In this document: positions 24,201-31,073 of the stretch, piece by piece
How the letters are laid out: the number at the start of each line of letters is the position of its first letter
Position numbering within the stretch: the first letter of the stretch is position 1
DNA from: CAYNYI01 sp964401455
GTDB taxonomy: Bacteria; Fibrobacterota; OXYB2-FULL-49-7; CAYNYI01
Direction of reading: 5' to 3'
Length of the DNA: 39,426 nucleotides
Assembly (NCBI GenBank): GCA_964401455.1
Contig: CAYNYI010000010.1
Location: 1-39,426 of the forward strand
Program-made: the position numbers and the translations under genes
Notes under the pieces: model-generated
What the model saw: only the letters and a program-made list of their open reading frames with translations
Databases searched by the model: none
Told to the model about the DNA's origin: nothing

Positions 24201-24992
24201 AACCGCCTGATTCTTTCAAGGATTTTTTCTGCCTGGGGTATTGCTTCATGCTGCGCGGAAAACGCAGATGAGGCGGTTTCTCTCGCCCGCGACTCCGACA
24301 GTGGTTTTGATTTATTTCTTATTGATTACCATATGCCGACGAATGACGGTTTCTCCGCCGCTCTAATGTTAAAAGAAAAAACCGGCGCAGACCCGGGGCG
24401 GATGGTACTGCTTCACAGCTCAAGCGATGACTCCGGAATTTATGACAAATGTCTCCGTATTGGTATTGGGAGAAGGCTCGTTAAACCGGTAAAAAATTCT
24501 GAACTATATGAACTGGTTTTTGGGCATCAGGTTGCCGGACAGTCCAAAAAAGATAATATAGAGCCTTTTGTGTCTTCTACCGATTATATTAGCGACGCGC
24601 CCTCGGCTTTTATTCTCATCGCCGAGGATGTTCCTGTTAATATGCTGCTTGTTAAAGCTGTTCTGAAAAAGCTTGTTCCGGGAGTCAGATTTGCCGAGGC
24701 AAGAAACGGGCAAGAAGCGATCGAAATTTTTAAGAGGGAAAAACCTGATATAATCCTTATGGATATTCAGATGCCGATAATGGACGGCTATAAAGCCGCT
24801 GAATTAATCCGTGAGACCGAGTCCGAAAACGGGGTTGAAAAGCGTCTTCCTATTATAGCATTGACAGCGGGAACATTAAGCGGAGAGAAAGAGAAGAGCT
24901 CCAAAGCCGGAATGGACGATTATATAACAAAACCTGTCTCAGCAGAGGAATTGTCCCGAATTCTTAAAAAGTACGCCATTATTAAAGGCTGA
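21270..24992 (+). CDS. Soluble hybrid histidine kinase, four PAS, GAF, two receivers
   Basis: The 1240-residue kinase has no membrane segment, so it senses inside the cell. Domains in order: PAS 1-125, PAS 126-255, PAS about 258-390, GAF about 395-570, PAS 575-700, HisKA with the phospho-acceptor H734 (NMSHEIRTPLNG), HATPase with the N box near 851 and DTGIGIS and GGTGLGLVIS motifs, receiver 1 from about 970 (D near 1018, LIDYHMP) and receiver 2 from about 1115 (D near 1167, LMDIQMP). Both receivers keep the acidic pair and Lys. No HPt domain follows, so a separate phosphotransfer protein is expected. The ATG has no clear Shine-Dalgarno sequence. It starts 65 bp after the Crp/Fnr gene; a functional link is unproven. 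Confidence 0.93.
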   Translation: MPERIINTVINSILDIMTDGFILVEETGNIIDANNAICDMLGYTLEEIRALNIADIEMVEGPAEVNTRIKTLRDGKKQRFESIYRKKDGGRLFVEVSLNSAVVEERTLFLGFIQDLSDSKIAEEAFYKSHERFMLAVKGSNDGIWDWDLKTNDLFLSPRWKKILGYRDSELPNDFSSFEENLHPGDRKRVLDYLNSYLRGDSENYSIELPMRHKDGTYRWILARGEALRDENGVPYRMAGSHTDITERKRAEIALGESEERYKSFVENANDAIALTDEQGDVVEWNRSQEELSGIKRKDALGRKIWDLQTEITPAEYRSEEFDSRHREMLKKVFTTGEMMFPKKNFNAEIEVSGVRKKILQSSFIIKTSKGFRVGSIARDISRLRERERELERISRFQAGLAGFSSELLSGFYSSVKDPVYAALEHLRKALDAGRVYIFKNSEDERGRICMTQIYEVCADGVMPQMDNPDLKLKPYSGGFGRWYRSLSEEMPVHGPVSEFPPEERGFLESQGILSLLVLPVLIEGRLYGFMGIDDLENARTWEQSSIGLLQVASTIFSSYLMNKKIHDDLNESEKRFRSFVENANDLIFSIDTNGCYAYISPNLEEITGYKAEMFTGKHFESIVFEEDRRACAGFLDYMLKQGKNKQLLIYRIRHINGALRWFSASMSGILNEEGAVVSLSGIARDITERKQFEETLLETNHNLNEATARANSLAAEAEMANAAKSEFLANMSHEIRTPLNGVIGFTDLLINTKLTQEQEQYVKNANISAHSLMDVISDILDFSKIEAGKLEIEEVMVDVIEILEQTADIVKYGASEKKLEMLLDIPPDTPRFLKADPLRLRQILVNLVGNAVKFTQEGEVAISIRHSESGKNQADFSFCVRDTGIGISENERKRLFKAFSQADASTTRKFGGTGLGLVISNMLAQKMGGNIELDSEPGKGSTFSLTLRKEYKNGDPLPVPEHTGPKSVLIIDDNANNRLILSRIFSAWGIASCCAENADEAVSLARDSDSGFDLFLIDYHMPTNDGFSAALMLKEKTGADPGRMVLLHSSSDDSGIYDKCLRIGIGRRLVKPVKNSELYELVFGHQVAGQSKKDNIEPFVSSTDYISDAPSAFILIAEDVPVNMLLVKAVLKKLVPGVRFAEARNGQEAIEIFKREKPDIILMDIQMPIMDGYKAAELIRETESENGVEKRLPIIALTAGTLSGEKEKSSKAGMDDYITKPVSAEELSRILKKYAIIKG

Positions 24993-25096
24993 ATTTTTCA
25001 AATACTCAAATATATTGATTTTTTTGAGAATTTTCTTGTTTCAATCTGAAACACGTTTTATTTTAGAACAGTTAATTAGATTGCGATTGCCCATTT

Positions 25097-25113
25097 TTAG
25101 CAAGAATTGCTTA
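25097..25113. repeat. Imperfect inverted repeat overlapping the groES -35 box
   Basis: TTAGCAA and TTGCTTA pair with one mismatch around GAA. It overlaps the candidate -35 hexamer, where a repressor would block transcription. Only the first six bases match one half of CIRCE, so it is not that element. Confidence 0.35.
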
Positions 25114-25136
25114 TTGAGCGGTATTGGTATTAATAT
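25107..25136 (+). promoter_or_regulatory. Candidate sigma-70-type promoter of groESL
   Basis: TTGCTT at 25107-25112 and TAATAT at 25131-25136 are spaced by 18 bases, close to the housekeeping consensus and about 70 bp ahead of groES. The -10 box matches five of six consensus bases. Confidence 0.5.
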
Positions 25137-25205
25137 TGCTCAGTATTGCACAAAACAGTTCTGAAGAACTGAAACTCTTAAAACTTTTTAAGGAGGTCCC
25201 TTTAT

Positions 25206-25493
25206 ATGAAGTTAAAACCTTTATCCGACAGAGTGGTTGTTGAAGCGCTCCAGGCGGAAACAAAAACAGCCGGCGGCATTATTATTCCGGATAATGCTCA
25301 GGAAAAACCCCAGCAGGGAAAAATTATTGCAGCGGGTCCGGGTAAAGCTTCCGACAGCGGTGAGATTGTCAAAATGGAAGTGAAAAAAGGAGACAAGGTG
25401 CTTTACGGTAAATACTCCGGCACCGAAGTCAGTGTAGACGGAAAAGATTATATGATCATGCGTGAGAGTGATATCCTCGCTATAGTTGAGTAA
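25206..25493 (+). CDS. groS: Co-chaperonin GroES
   Basis: GroES forms the seven-membered lid of the GroEL folding chamber in the cytosol. The 95-residue length is standard. MKLKPLSDRVVVEALQAETK opens the protein; the mobile loop TAGGIIIPDNAQEKPQQG binds GroEL; GKYSGTEVSVDGKDYMIMRE and DILAIVE close it. A strong AAGGAGG ribosome-binding site precedes the ATG by nine bases. groEL follows after 54 bp in the usual order. The leader carries a possible promoter and an inverted repeat rather than a recognised CIRCE box. Confidence 0.97.
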   Translation: MKLKPLSDRVVVEALQAETKTAGGIIIPDNAQEKPQQGKIIAAGPGKASDSGEIVKMEVKKGDKVLYGKYSGTEVSVDGKDYMIMRESDILAIVE

Positions 25494-25547
25494 TTATCCG
25501 CAGATCAGAAACAACAATTTAATTAAATAAAAAAGGAGTTTGCTCAT

Positions 25548-27194
25548 ATGGCAAAATTACTTAAATACGACATCGAAGCCAGAGATGCCTTGAAAAAAGG
25601 TGTGGATAAGCTGGCTAACGCTGTGAAAGTTACTCTCGGACCAAAAGGAAAGAATGTAGTTATAGACAAAAGTTTCGGCTCTCCCACCGTTACAAAAGAT
25701 GGTGTGAGTGTCGCAAAAGAAATAGAGCTTGAAGATGCTTTTGAGAATATGGGCGCACAGATGACAAAAGAAGTCGCTTCCAAAACAAGCGATGTCGCCG
25801 GAGACGGAACAACTACCGCTACCGTTCTCGCTCAGGCTATTGTTACTCAGGGGTTTAAAAATGTTACTGCCGGCGCGAACCCGATGGATCTTAAACGAGG
25901 AATTGACGCCGGTGTTGAGGCCATCATAAAAGAACTGGACAAACTCTCTTCTCCCGTTAAAGGGAAAAAGGAATATGCTCAGGTTGCAACGATTTCCGCA
26001 AATAATGATTCCGAGATCGGGGATAAAATCGCCGATGCCATGGATAAAGTAGGTAAAGACGGCGTTATTACCGTTGAAGAGGCCAAAACAGCGGAAACGA
26101 CTCTTGATATTGTTGAGGGTATGCAGTTTGACCGCGGGTATCTTTCACCTTACTTTGTTACGGATTCCGATTCAATGGAAGCTGTACTGGACAAAGCCGC
26201 CATACTTATTCATGATAAAAAGATCAGCAACATGAAGGATCTCCTGCCGATACTTGAAAAGACCGCTCAGGCCGGAAATCCTCTTCTTATCATAGCTGAG
26301 GACATAGAGGGCGAGGCTCTCGCGACTCTCGTTGTAAACAAGCTCAGAGGAACTCTCAAAATAGCCGCCGTTAAAGCCCCGGGCTTCGGAGACAGAAGAA
26401 AGGCCATGCTTGAGGACATAGCTGTACTTACCGGCGGAACAGTAATTTCCGAGGAAGTAGGGCTCAAGCTGGAAAATGTTACAATGAACGACCTTGGTAA
26501 GGCTAAGAAAATTACCGTTGACAAAGACAATACCACAATTATCGAAGGTAACGGAAAAAGCTCCGATATTCAGGGTCGCATAGAAATGATCAGAAAACAG
26601 ATTGAGGAAACAACTTCTGATTATGACCGTGAAAAGCTTCAGGAAAGACTGGCAAAGCTTTCAGGCGGAGTCGCTGTTATTAATGTAGGAGCCGCTACAG
26701 AAACAGAAATGAAAGAAAAGAAAGCAAGGGTCGAAGACGCTCTTCACGCTACCAAGGCTGCCGCGAAAGACGGTATTGTCGTCGGCGGTGGAGTTGCCCT
26801 TCTTCGCTGTGTTGAAGCCGTTGAAAAGGTCAAAGTTAAAGGCGACCAGAAAATCGGTCTTAGCATAGTAAAACGTGCTCTTGAAGAGCCTCTTCGTCAG
26901 ATAGTCAGTAATGCCGGACTTGACGGCGCTGTTATCATTAATGAAGTGAAAAGCTCTAAAGATGTCAATTACGGATATAATGCCGCTAAAGACACCTATG
27001 AAGATCTGGTTAAAGCCGGAGTTATTGATCCTACGCTGGTTACAAAAACAGCGATCAGCAATGCCTCGAGTATCGCCGGACTTCTTCTTACGACTGAATG
27101 CTCAATCGTAGAGAAGAAAGAAGACGATAAAGGCGGAGCTTCGGGAGGAATGCCTCCTGGAGGCGGAATGGGCGGAATGCCGGGAATGATGTAA
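25548..27194 (+). CDS. groL: Chaperonin GroEL
   Basis: GroEL is the 14-mer ATP-driven folding chamber. The 548 residues are of normal length. Visible landmarks are VTLGPKGKNVVIDKSFGSPT near the start, the ATPase stretch GDGTTTATVLAQAIV, the apical domain AEDIEGEALATLVVNKLRGT with APGFGDRRKAMLED, GGVAVINVGAATE, and the flexible C-terminal Gly/Met tail GGGMGGMPGMM. An AAAGGAG ribosome-binding site precedes ATG 25548. A 12-bp hairpin lies 20 bp after the stop. It is the only groEL copy in this window. Confidence 0.98.
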   Translation: MAKLLKYDIEARDALKKGVDKLANAVKVTLGPKGKNVVIDKSFGSPTVTKDGVSVAKEIELEDAFENMGAQMTKEVASKTSDVAGDGTTTATVLAQAIVTQGFKNVTAGANPMDLKRGIDAGVEAIIKELDKLSSPVKGKKEYAQVATISANNDSEIGDKIADAMDKVGKDGVITVEEAKTAETTLDIVEGMQFDRGYLSPYFVTDSDSMEAVLDKAAILIHDKKISNMKDLLPILEKTAQAGNPLLIIAEDIEGEALATLVVNKLRGTLKIAAVKAPGFGDRRKAMLEDIAVLTGGTVISEEVGLKLENVTMNDLGKAKKITVDKDNTTIIEGNGKSSDIQGRIEMIRKQIEETTSDYDREKLQERLAKLSGGVAVINVGAATETEMKEKKARVEDALHATKAAAKDGIVVGGGVALLRCVEAVEKVKVKGDQKIGLSIVKRALEEPLRQIVSNAGLDGAVIINEVKSSKDVNYGYNAAKDTYEDLVKAGVIDPTLVTKTAISNASSIAGLLLTTECSIVEKKEDDKGGASGGMPPGGGMGGMPGMM

Positions 27195-27214
27195 TATCAT
27201 TTTCTGTTAATGCT

Positions 27215-27242
27215 GCCGGGGACGGAATTTTCCGTCCCCGGC
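27215..27242 (+). terminator. Strong hairpin between groEL and grpE
   Basis: GCCGGGGACGGA and TCCGTCCCCGGC form a perfect 12-bp stem with an ATTT loop, 20 bp after the groEL stop. It is followed by TATAATTTGA rather than a T tract, so it may work as a partial terminator, RNA stabiliser or processing site. TATAAT right after it could be a -10 box for grpE but no matching -35 box is seen. Confidence 0.65.
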
Positions 27243-27272
27243 TATAATTTGACTGAATATAAGGTTTTTAAT

Positions 27273-27869
27273 ATGAGCACAGAAAAAGAAAAAGAAACAA
27301 TTCAGGCGGGATCCGGAGAAAAAGAAGGGGATGAGAAAGAGCTCTCCCCGGAAAACGCAGTTTCTGATGATGATGATGTTGAGAATTCCTCTGAAGATTC
27401 CTTCAGTGATAAACTGCAGGAACTTGAGGATAAATGGCTTCGGGCGGTGGCCGAATTTGATAACTACAGAAAAAGAACCGCTAAAGAATTTCTCAGGAAA
27501 GAAAAAGAAGGCAAAGTAGATGTCTTGACAGATCTTCTTGAAGTTTTTGACGCATTTGATCAGGCTTTGCACCATTCGAAAGACGCATCGGATCTCGAAT
27601 CTTTTAAAAAAGGGTTCGATATGATTTTTAATAAATTTATCGGGGTAATGAAAAAACATGATGTAAAGGTTATCGAGCCGGTCGGTGAGGATTTTGACCC
27701 CGAACTTCATGACGCGATGATGTACACGGAAAGTAAAGACTATGATGAAGGTAAAGTGGCACAGGTATATCAGAAAGGGTATATGATTGACGGAACTATG
27801 GTACGTCATGCGAAAGTAATCGTATCCAAAGGACGCGAAGGTGAGGATACTGAAAAAAACGAAGATTGA
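27273..27869 (+). CDS. grpE: Nucleotide exchange factor GrpE
   Basis: GrpE drives ADP release from DnaK. The ORF extends back to 27210, but those 21 codons fold into the groEL terminator hairpin, so I take ATG 27273 (with AAGG eight bases upstream), giving 198 residues. The first 45 residues are acidic and likely disordered. A long coiled-coil helix follows (SDKLQELEDKWLRAVAEFDN, YRKRTAKEFLRKEKEG), then the family's FDQALHH and KGFDMIFNKFIGVMKKHDV segments. The C-terminal beta domain has PVGEDFDPELHDAMM and VYQKGYMIDGTMVRHAKVIV. It lies between groEL and dnaK with no hrcA gene in front. Confidence 0.93.
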   Translation: MSTEKEKETIQAGSGEKEGDEKELSPENAVSDDDDVENSSEDSFSDKLQELEDKWLRAVAEFDNYRKRTAKEFLRKEKEGKVDVLTDLLEVFDAFDQALHHSKDASDLESFKKGFDMIFNKFIGVMKKHDVKVIEPVGEDFDPELHDAMMYTESKDYDEGKVAQVYQKGYMIDGTMVRHAKVIVSKGREGEDTEKNED

Positions 27870-27913
27870 ATATGAAAATAATTTATCAATAATAATAGAT
27901 TTGGAGGAAAATC

Positions 27914-29872
27914 ATGGGTAAAGTAATCGGAATAGATCTCGGAACCACCAATTCATGCGTAGCTGTTATGGAAGGCGGAGAGCCTACTGTTATCCCTAAT
28001 GCCGAGGGCAACCGGACAACCCCGTCTGTTGTGGCTTTTTCAAAAGACGGTAATACTCTTATCGGTCAGATTGCCAAAAGACAGTCTATAACCAATCCGG
28101 AGAATACCATTTTTTCCATAAAAAGATTTATGGGACGCCGTCATGAGGAAGTGGGGTCAGAGGAAAAGATAGTTCCTTATCAGATTACAGGCGGAGCTTC
28201 GGAGCTTGTCCGCGTAAAAGCTAACAACAAAGAATATACTCCCCCGGAAATTTCCGCTATGGTGCTTCAGAATTTGAAAAAAACAGCTGAAGACTTTCTT
28301 GGAGAGGAAGTAAAGCAGGCAGTAATTACAGTGCCTGCATATTTTAACGATGCCCAGCGTCAGGCCACAAAGGACGCCGGTAAAATCGCCGGGCTCGAAG
28401 TTCTTCGAATAGTTAATGAGCCTACCGCCGCCGCGCTAGCGTACGGGCTTGAGAAAAAATCAAATGAAATAGTCGCGGTTTACGACCTCGGAGGAGGGAC
28501 TTTTGATATATCCATACTGGAAATAGGCGATGGTGTGTTTGAGGTTAAATCCACCAACGGCGATACTCATCTCGGAGGAGACGATTTCGATCAGGTGCTA
28601 ATAAACTACCTTGCAGATGAATTCAAAAAAGAAAACAGCATCGATCTCCGAAGCGATAAAATGGCACTTCAAAGGCTCAAAGAAGCGGCCGAAAAAGCAA
28701 AATGTGAACTCTCATCTACGGTTTCCACGAATATTAATCTTCCGTTTATTACCGCCGATGCTTCCGGGCCGAAACACCTTGATATAACAGTTTCGCGCGC
28801 TCAGTTTGAATCTTTGATCTCGGACCTTATTGAACGCTCTATAGGGCCTTGCAGAAAAGCTCTCGAGGATGCCGGCTGCTCGGTTGGAGAAGTAGCGGAG
28901 GTGATACTTGTGGGTGGTTCCACCCGAGTCCCGAAAGTCCAGGAAAGAGTCAAAGAATTTTTCGGAAAGGATCCTCACCGCGGAGTTAACCCCGACGAAG
29001 TGGTTGCACTTGGAGCAGGTATCCAGGCGGGGATACTTTCAGGAGACGAGTCTGTGAAGGATGTACTTCTTCTTGATGTTACTCCTCTGTCTCTGGGGAT
29101 TGAGACTCTTGGCGGGGTTTTTACCAAACTCATAGAAAGAAACACAACTATACCTTCAAAGAAGAGTCAGATTTTCTCAACCGCTGCCGACAATCAGACA
29201 GGAGTAACAATACATGTGCTCCAGGGGGAGCGTACAAAGGCCGCGGAAAACCGTACTCTCGGAAGATTCGAATTAACCGATATTCCTCCGGCTCCCCGCG
29301 GTGTTCCTCAGATAGAAGTTTCTTTTGATATTGATGCTAACGGAATTGTTCACGTTTCCGCAAAAGATATGGCTACCGGAAAGGAACAGAAAATCCGTAT
29401 AGAGAGTTCTTCCGGACTTTCTGAGGAGGAAATTAACAAGATGGTTAAGGATGCCGAAGCGCATGCAGAAGAAGACAAGAAACTTAAGGAATCTGTCGAA
29501 CTTAAAAACTCCGCGGAACAGCTTGAGATAGCTACTGAAAAATCGCTTAAGGATTATGGTGACAAGGTTTCCGAAGAAGAGAAAAAGAAAATTGAGAAAG
29601 CTCTTGAGGAACTTAAAGAAGCACGGAAATCAGATGATCTGGATAAGATCAAGACCGCTAAAGAAAACCTTGAGAAGGAATCACATACCCTCGCCCAGAA
29701 GGTTTATGAGGAAATGTCCAAACAGCAGGGAGCTCAGCAGGGCGGAGCTCAGCCGGAGGGCGGCGCTTCTGCGGCTGCCGGTGATTCGAAAGAAAGCGGC
29801 AGTGATAACGGCGGTGACGATGACGACGGGGCCGTGGATGCGGATTATGAAGTTGTCGATGACGACAAATAA
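27914..29872 (+). CDS. dnaK: Chaperone protein DnaK (Hsp70)
   Basis: DnaK binds exposed hydrophobic peptides under ATP control. The 652 residues begin GKVIGIDLGTTNSCVAVMEG, the phosphate 1 motif. Other landmarks are PAYFNDAQRQATKDAGKIAG, VYDLGGGTFDISILE (phosphate 2), VGGSTRVPKV (adenosine), the interdomain DVLLLDVTPLSLGIETLGG, and the substrate-binding strands through SFDIDANGIVHVSAKD. A helical lid follows, then a disordered Gly/Ala/Asp tail ending YEVVDDDK, close to the canonical EEVD-like bacterial end. GGAGG precedes the ATG. dnaJ starts 29 bp after the stop. Confidence 0.98.
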   Translation: MGKVIGIDLGTTNSCVAVMEGGEPTVIPNAEGNRTTPSVVAFSKDGNTLIGQIAKRQSITNPENTIFSIKRFMGRRHEEVGSEEKIVPYQITGGASELVRVKANNKEYTPPEISAMVLQNLKKTAEDFLGEEVKQAVITVPAYFNDAQRQATKDAGKIAGLEVLRIVNEPTAAALAYGLEKKSNEIVAVYDLGGGTFDISILEIGDGVFEVKSTNGDTHLGGDDFDQVLINYLADEFKKENSIDLRSDKMALQRLKEAAEKAKCELSSTVSTNINLPFITADASGPKHLDITVSRAQFESLISDLIERSIGPCRKALEDAGCSVGEVAEVILVGGSTRVPKVQERVKEFFGKDPHRGVNPDEVVALGAGIQAGILSGDESVKDVLLLDVTPLSLGIETLGGVFTKLIERNTTIPSKKSQIFSTAADNQTGVTIHVLQGERTKAAENRTLGRFELTDIPPAPRGVPQIEVSFDIDANGIVHVSAKDMATGKEQKIRIESSSGLSEEEINKMVKDAEAHAEEDKKLKESVELKNSAEQLEIATEKSLKDYGDKVSEEEKKKIEKALEELKEARKSDDLDKIKTAKENLEKESHTLAQKVYEEMSKQQGAQQGGAQPEGGASAAAGDSKESGSDNGGDDDDGAVDADYEVVDDDK

Positions 29873-29901
29873 ATTGACGTCCATTTTTAAAACGGAGCGA
29901 T

Positions 29902-31050
29902 ATGGCAGACAAACGTGATTACTACGAAGTATTGGGCGTACCTAAAGACGCTGATGAAAAACAGATAAAGAGTGCATACCGGAAGATAGCAGTTAAATAT
30001 CACCCGGATAAAAATAAGGGTGATAAAGCGGCTGAGGAAAAGTTCAAAGAAGCCACCGAAGCTTATGAGGTCCTCGGCCATTCGGAAAAGAGGGCAAAGT
30101 ACGACCAGTTCGGGCATGCCGCTTTTGACGGCTCTGCAGGATTCGGAGGCTTCGGCGGAGGCCAGGGTTTTGACATGAATGACGCTCTTAAGTCATTTAT
30201 GGATGCTTTTGGAGGGGACGATTCCTTCTTCGGTGATTTCTTTGGCGGCGGCGGATTCGGCGGAAGGCGTTCTTCCCGACCGCGTTCCAACAGAGGTAAA
30301 GACCTGCGAATCCGGATGCCGCTCTCGCTTGAGGAAATACAAAGCGGTGTCAATAAAAAGATTAAAGTAAAAAGACTTGAAAAATGCACCGTGTGTGAGG
30401 GTAAAGGCGGGAGCGGTGTAAAAGTCTGCGATACATGTAAAGGCCAGGGACAGGTGAGGCAGGTGAGCCGTTCACTGTTTGGACAAATTGTCAACGTTGC
30501 CGCCTGTCCGGACTGTGGAGGAACCGGTAAAACTATAAGTAATCCGTGTTCCGCCTGTAGCGGTGACGGCAGAAAAAGAGTTGATGCCACGCTTTCCGTC
30601 AATATCCCGGCCGGAGTTTCCGAAGGTAACTATATTCCCCTTGAGGGGCAGGGCGATGCCGGACCCCAGGGCGGTCCCGCGGGAGATGTTATTGTCATAA
30701 TACAGGAGAAAGAACATGAAAGATTCGAACGGCACGGCATTGATCTTCTCGGTCGTATAAACATTACTATCGGTCAGGCTGTTCTGGGAGATGAAATAAT
30801 TCTCGAAACCCTGAAGGGTAAAATCAAGCTTACGATTCCTCCCGGCACACAGTCCGGGAAGAGGTTCCGGGTAAAGGGTAAAGGTTTACCGGATGTTCAC
30901 TATGCCCGGACGGGGGATTTGTATATAGATGTCCGTGTGCAGACCCCGGTTTCTCTCAAAAAGGAGGAAAAAGAACTGTTTAAACGCCTTCGAGAGATTG
31001 AAAAATCAAAAGGGCAGGATAAATCTTTTTTCAGCCGTATTTTTAGATAA
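29902..31050 (+). CDS. dnaJ: Chaperone protein DnaJ (Hsp40)
   Basis: DnaJ delivers clients to DnaK and stimulates its ATPase. In 382 residues it shows the J domain (1-70, with the HPD motif in KYHPDKNKGDKAAEEKFKEA), a Gly/Phe-rich linker (about 78-125), the zinc domain with four CxxCxGxG-type repeats (CTVCEGKG, CDTCKGQG, CPDCGGTG, CSACSGDG), and the C-terminal client-binding domains (GRINITIGQAVLGDEI, PPGTQSGKRFRVKGKGLP). This is a full type A DnaJ. The sigma-54 activator gene begins 23 bp later, so it may be part of the same transcript. Confidence 0.98.
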   Translation: MADKRDYYEVLGVPKDADEKQIKSAYRKIAVKYHPDKNKGDKAAEEKFKEATEAYEVLGHSEKRAKYDQFGHAAFDGSAGFGGFGGGQGFDMNDALKSFMDAFGGDDSFFGDFFGGGGFGGRRSSRPRSNRGKDLRIRMPLSLEEIQSGVNKKIKVKRLEKCTVCEGKGGSGVKVCDTCKGQGQVRQVSRSLFGQIVNVAACPDCGGTGKTISNPCSACSGDGRKRVDATLSVNIPAGVSEGNYIPLEGQGDAGPQGGPAGDVIVIIQEKEHERFERHGIDLLGRINITIGQAVLGDEIILETLKGKIKLTIPPGTQSGKRFRVKGKGLPDVHYARTGDLYIDVRVQTPVSLKKEEKELFKRLREIEKSKGQDKSFFSRIFR

Positions 31051-31073
31051 TATTCAGGCAAAACCAAAAAAAA

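Larger units (their letters stand above)
24993..25205 (+). promoter_or_regulatory. groESL control region
   Basis: This 213-bp AT-rich gap has GTTTCA-atc-TGAAAC (25038-25052) and CTCAAA/TTTGAG (25005-25028) hairpins that may end the kinase transcript. Further on are the candidate promoter and inverted repeat listed separately, a CAGTTC-tgaa-GAACTG hairpin in the expected leader (25156-25171), and AAGGAGG before groES. I see no CIRCE element (the HrcA operator TTAGCACTC-N9-GAGTGCTAA). Confidence 0.5.

Noticed and set aside
25097..25136. CIRCE element ahead of groES
   Set aside because: Only six bases of one half match; the GAGTGCTAA half and the nine-base spacing are absent.
27207..27809. 200-residue open frame antisense to grpE
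   Set aside because: It lies fully opposite a well-supported grpE, is rich in Phe/Ile as expected for the complement of Lys/Glu codons, and has no family features.
30063..30602. 179-residue minus-strand frame in dnaJ
   Set aside because: Its Pro/Ser-rich composition is the complement of the Gly-rich and zinc regions of dnaJ.
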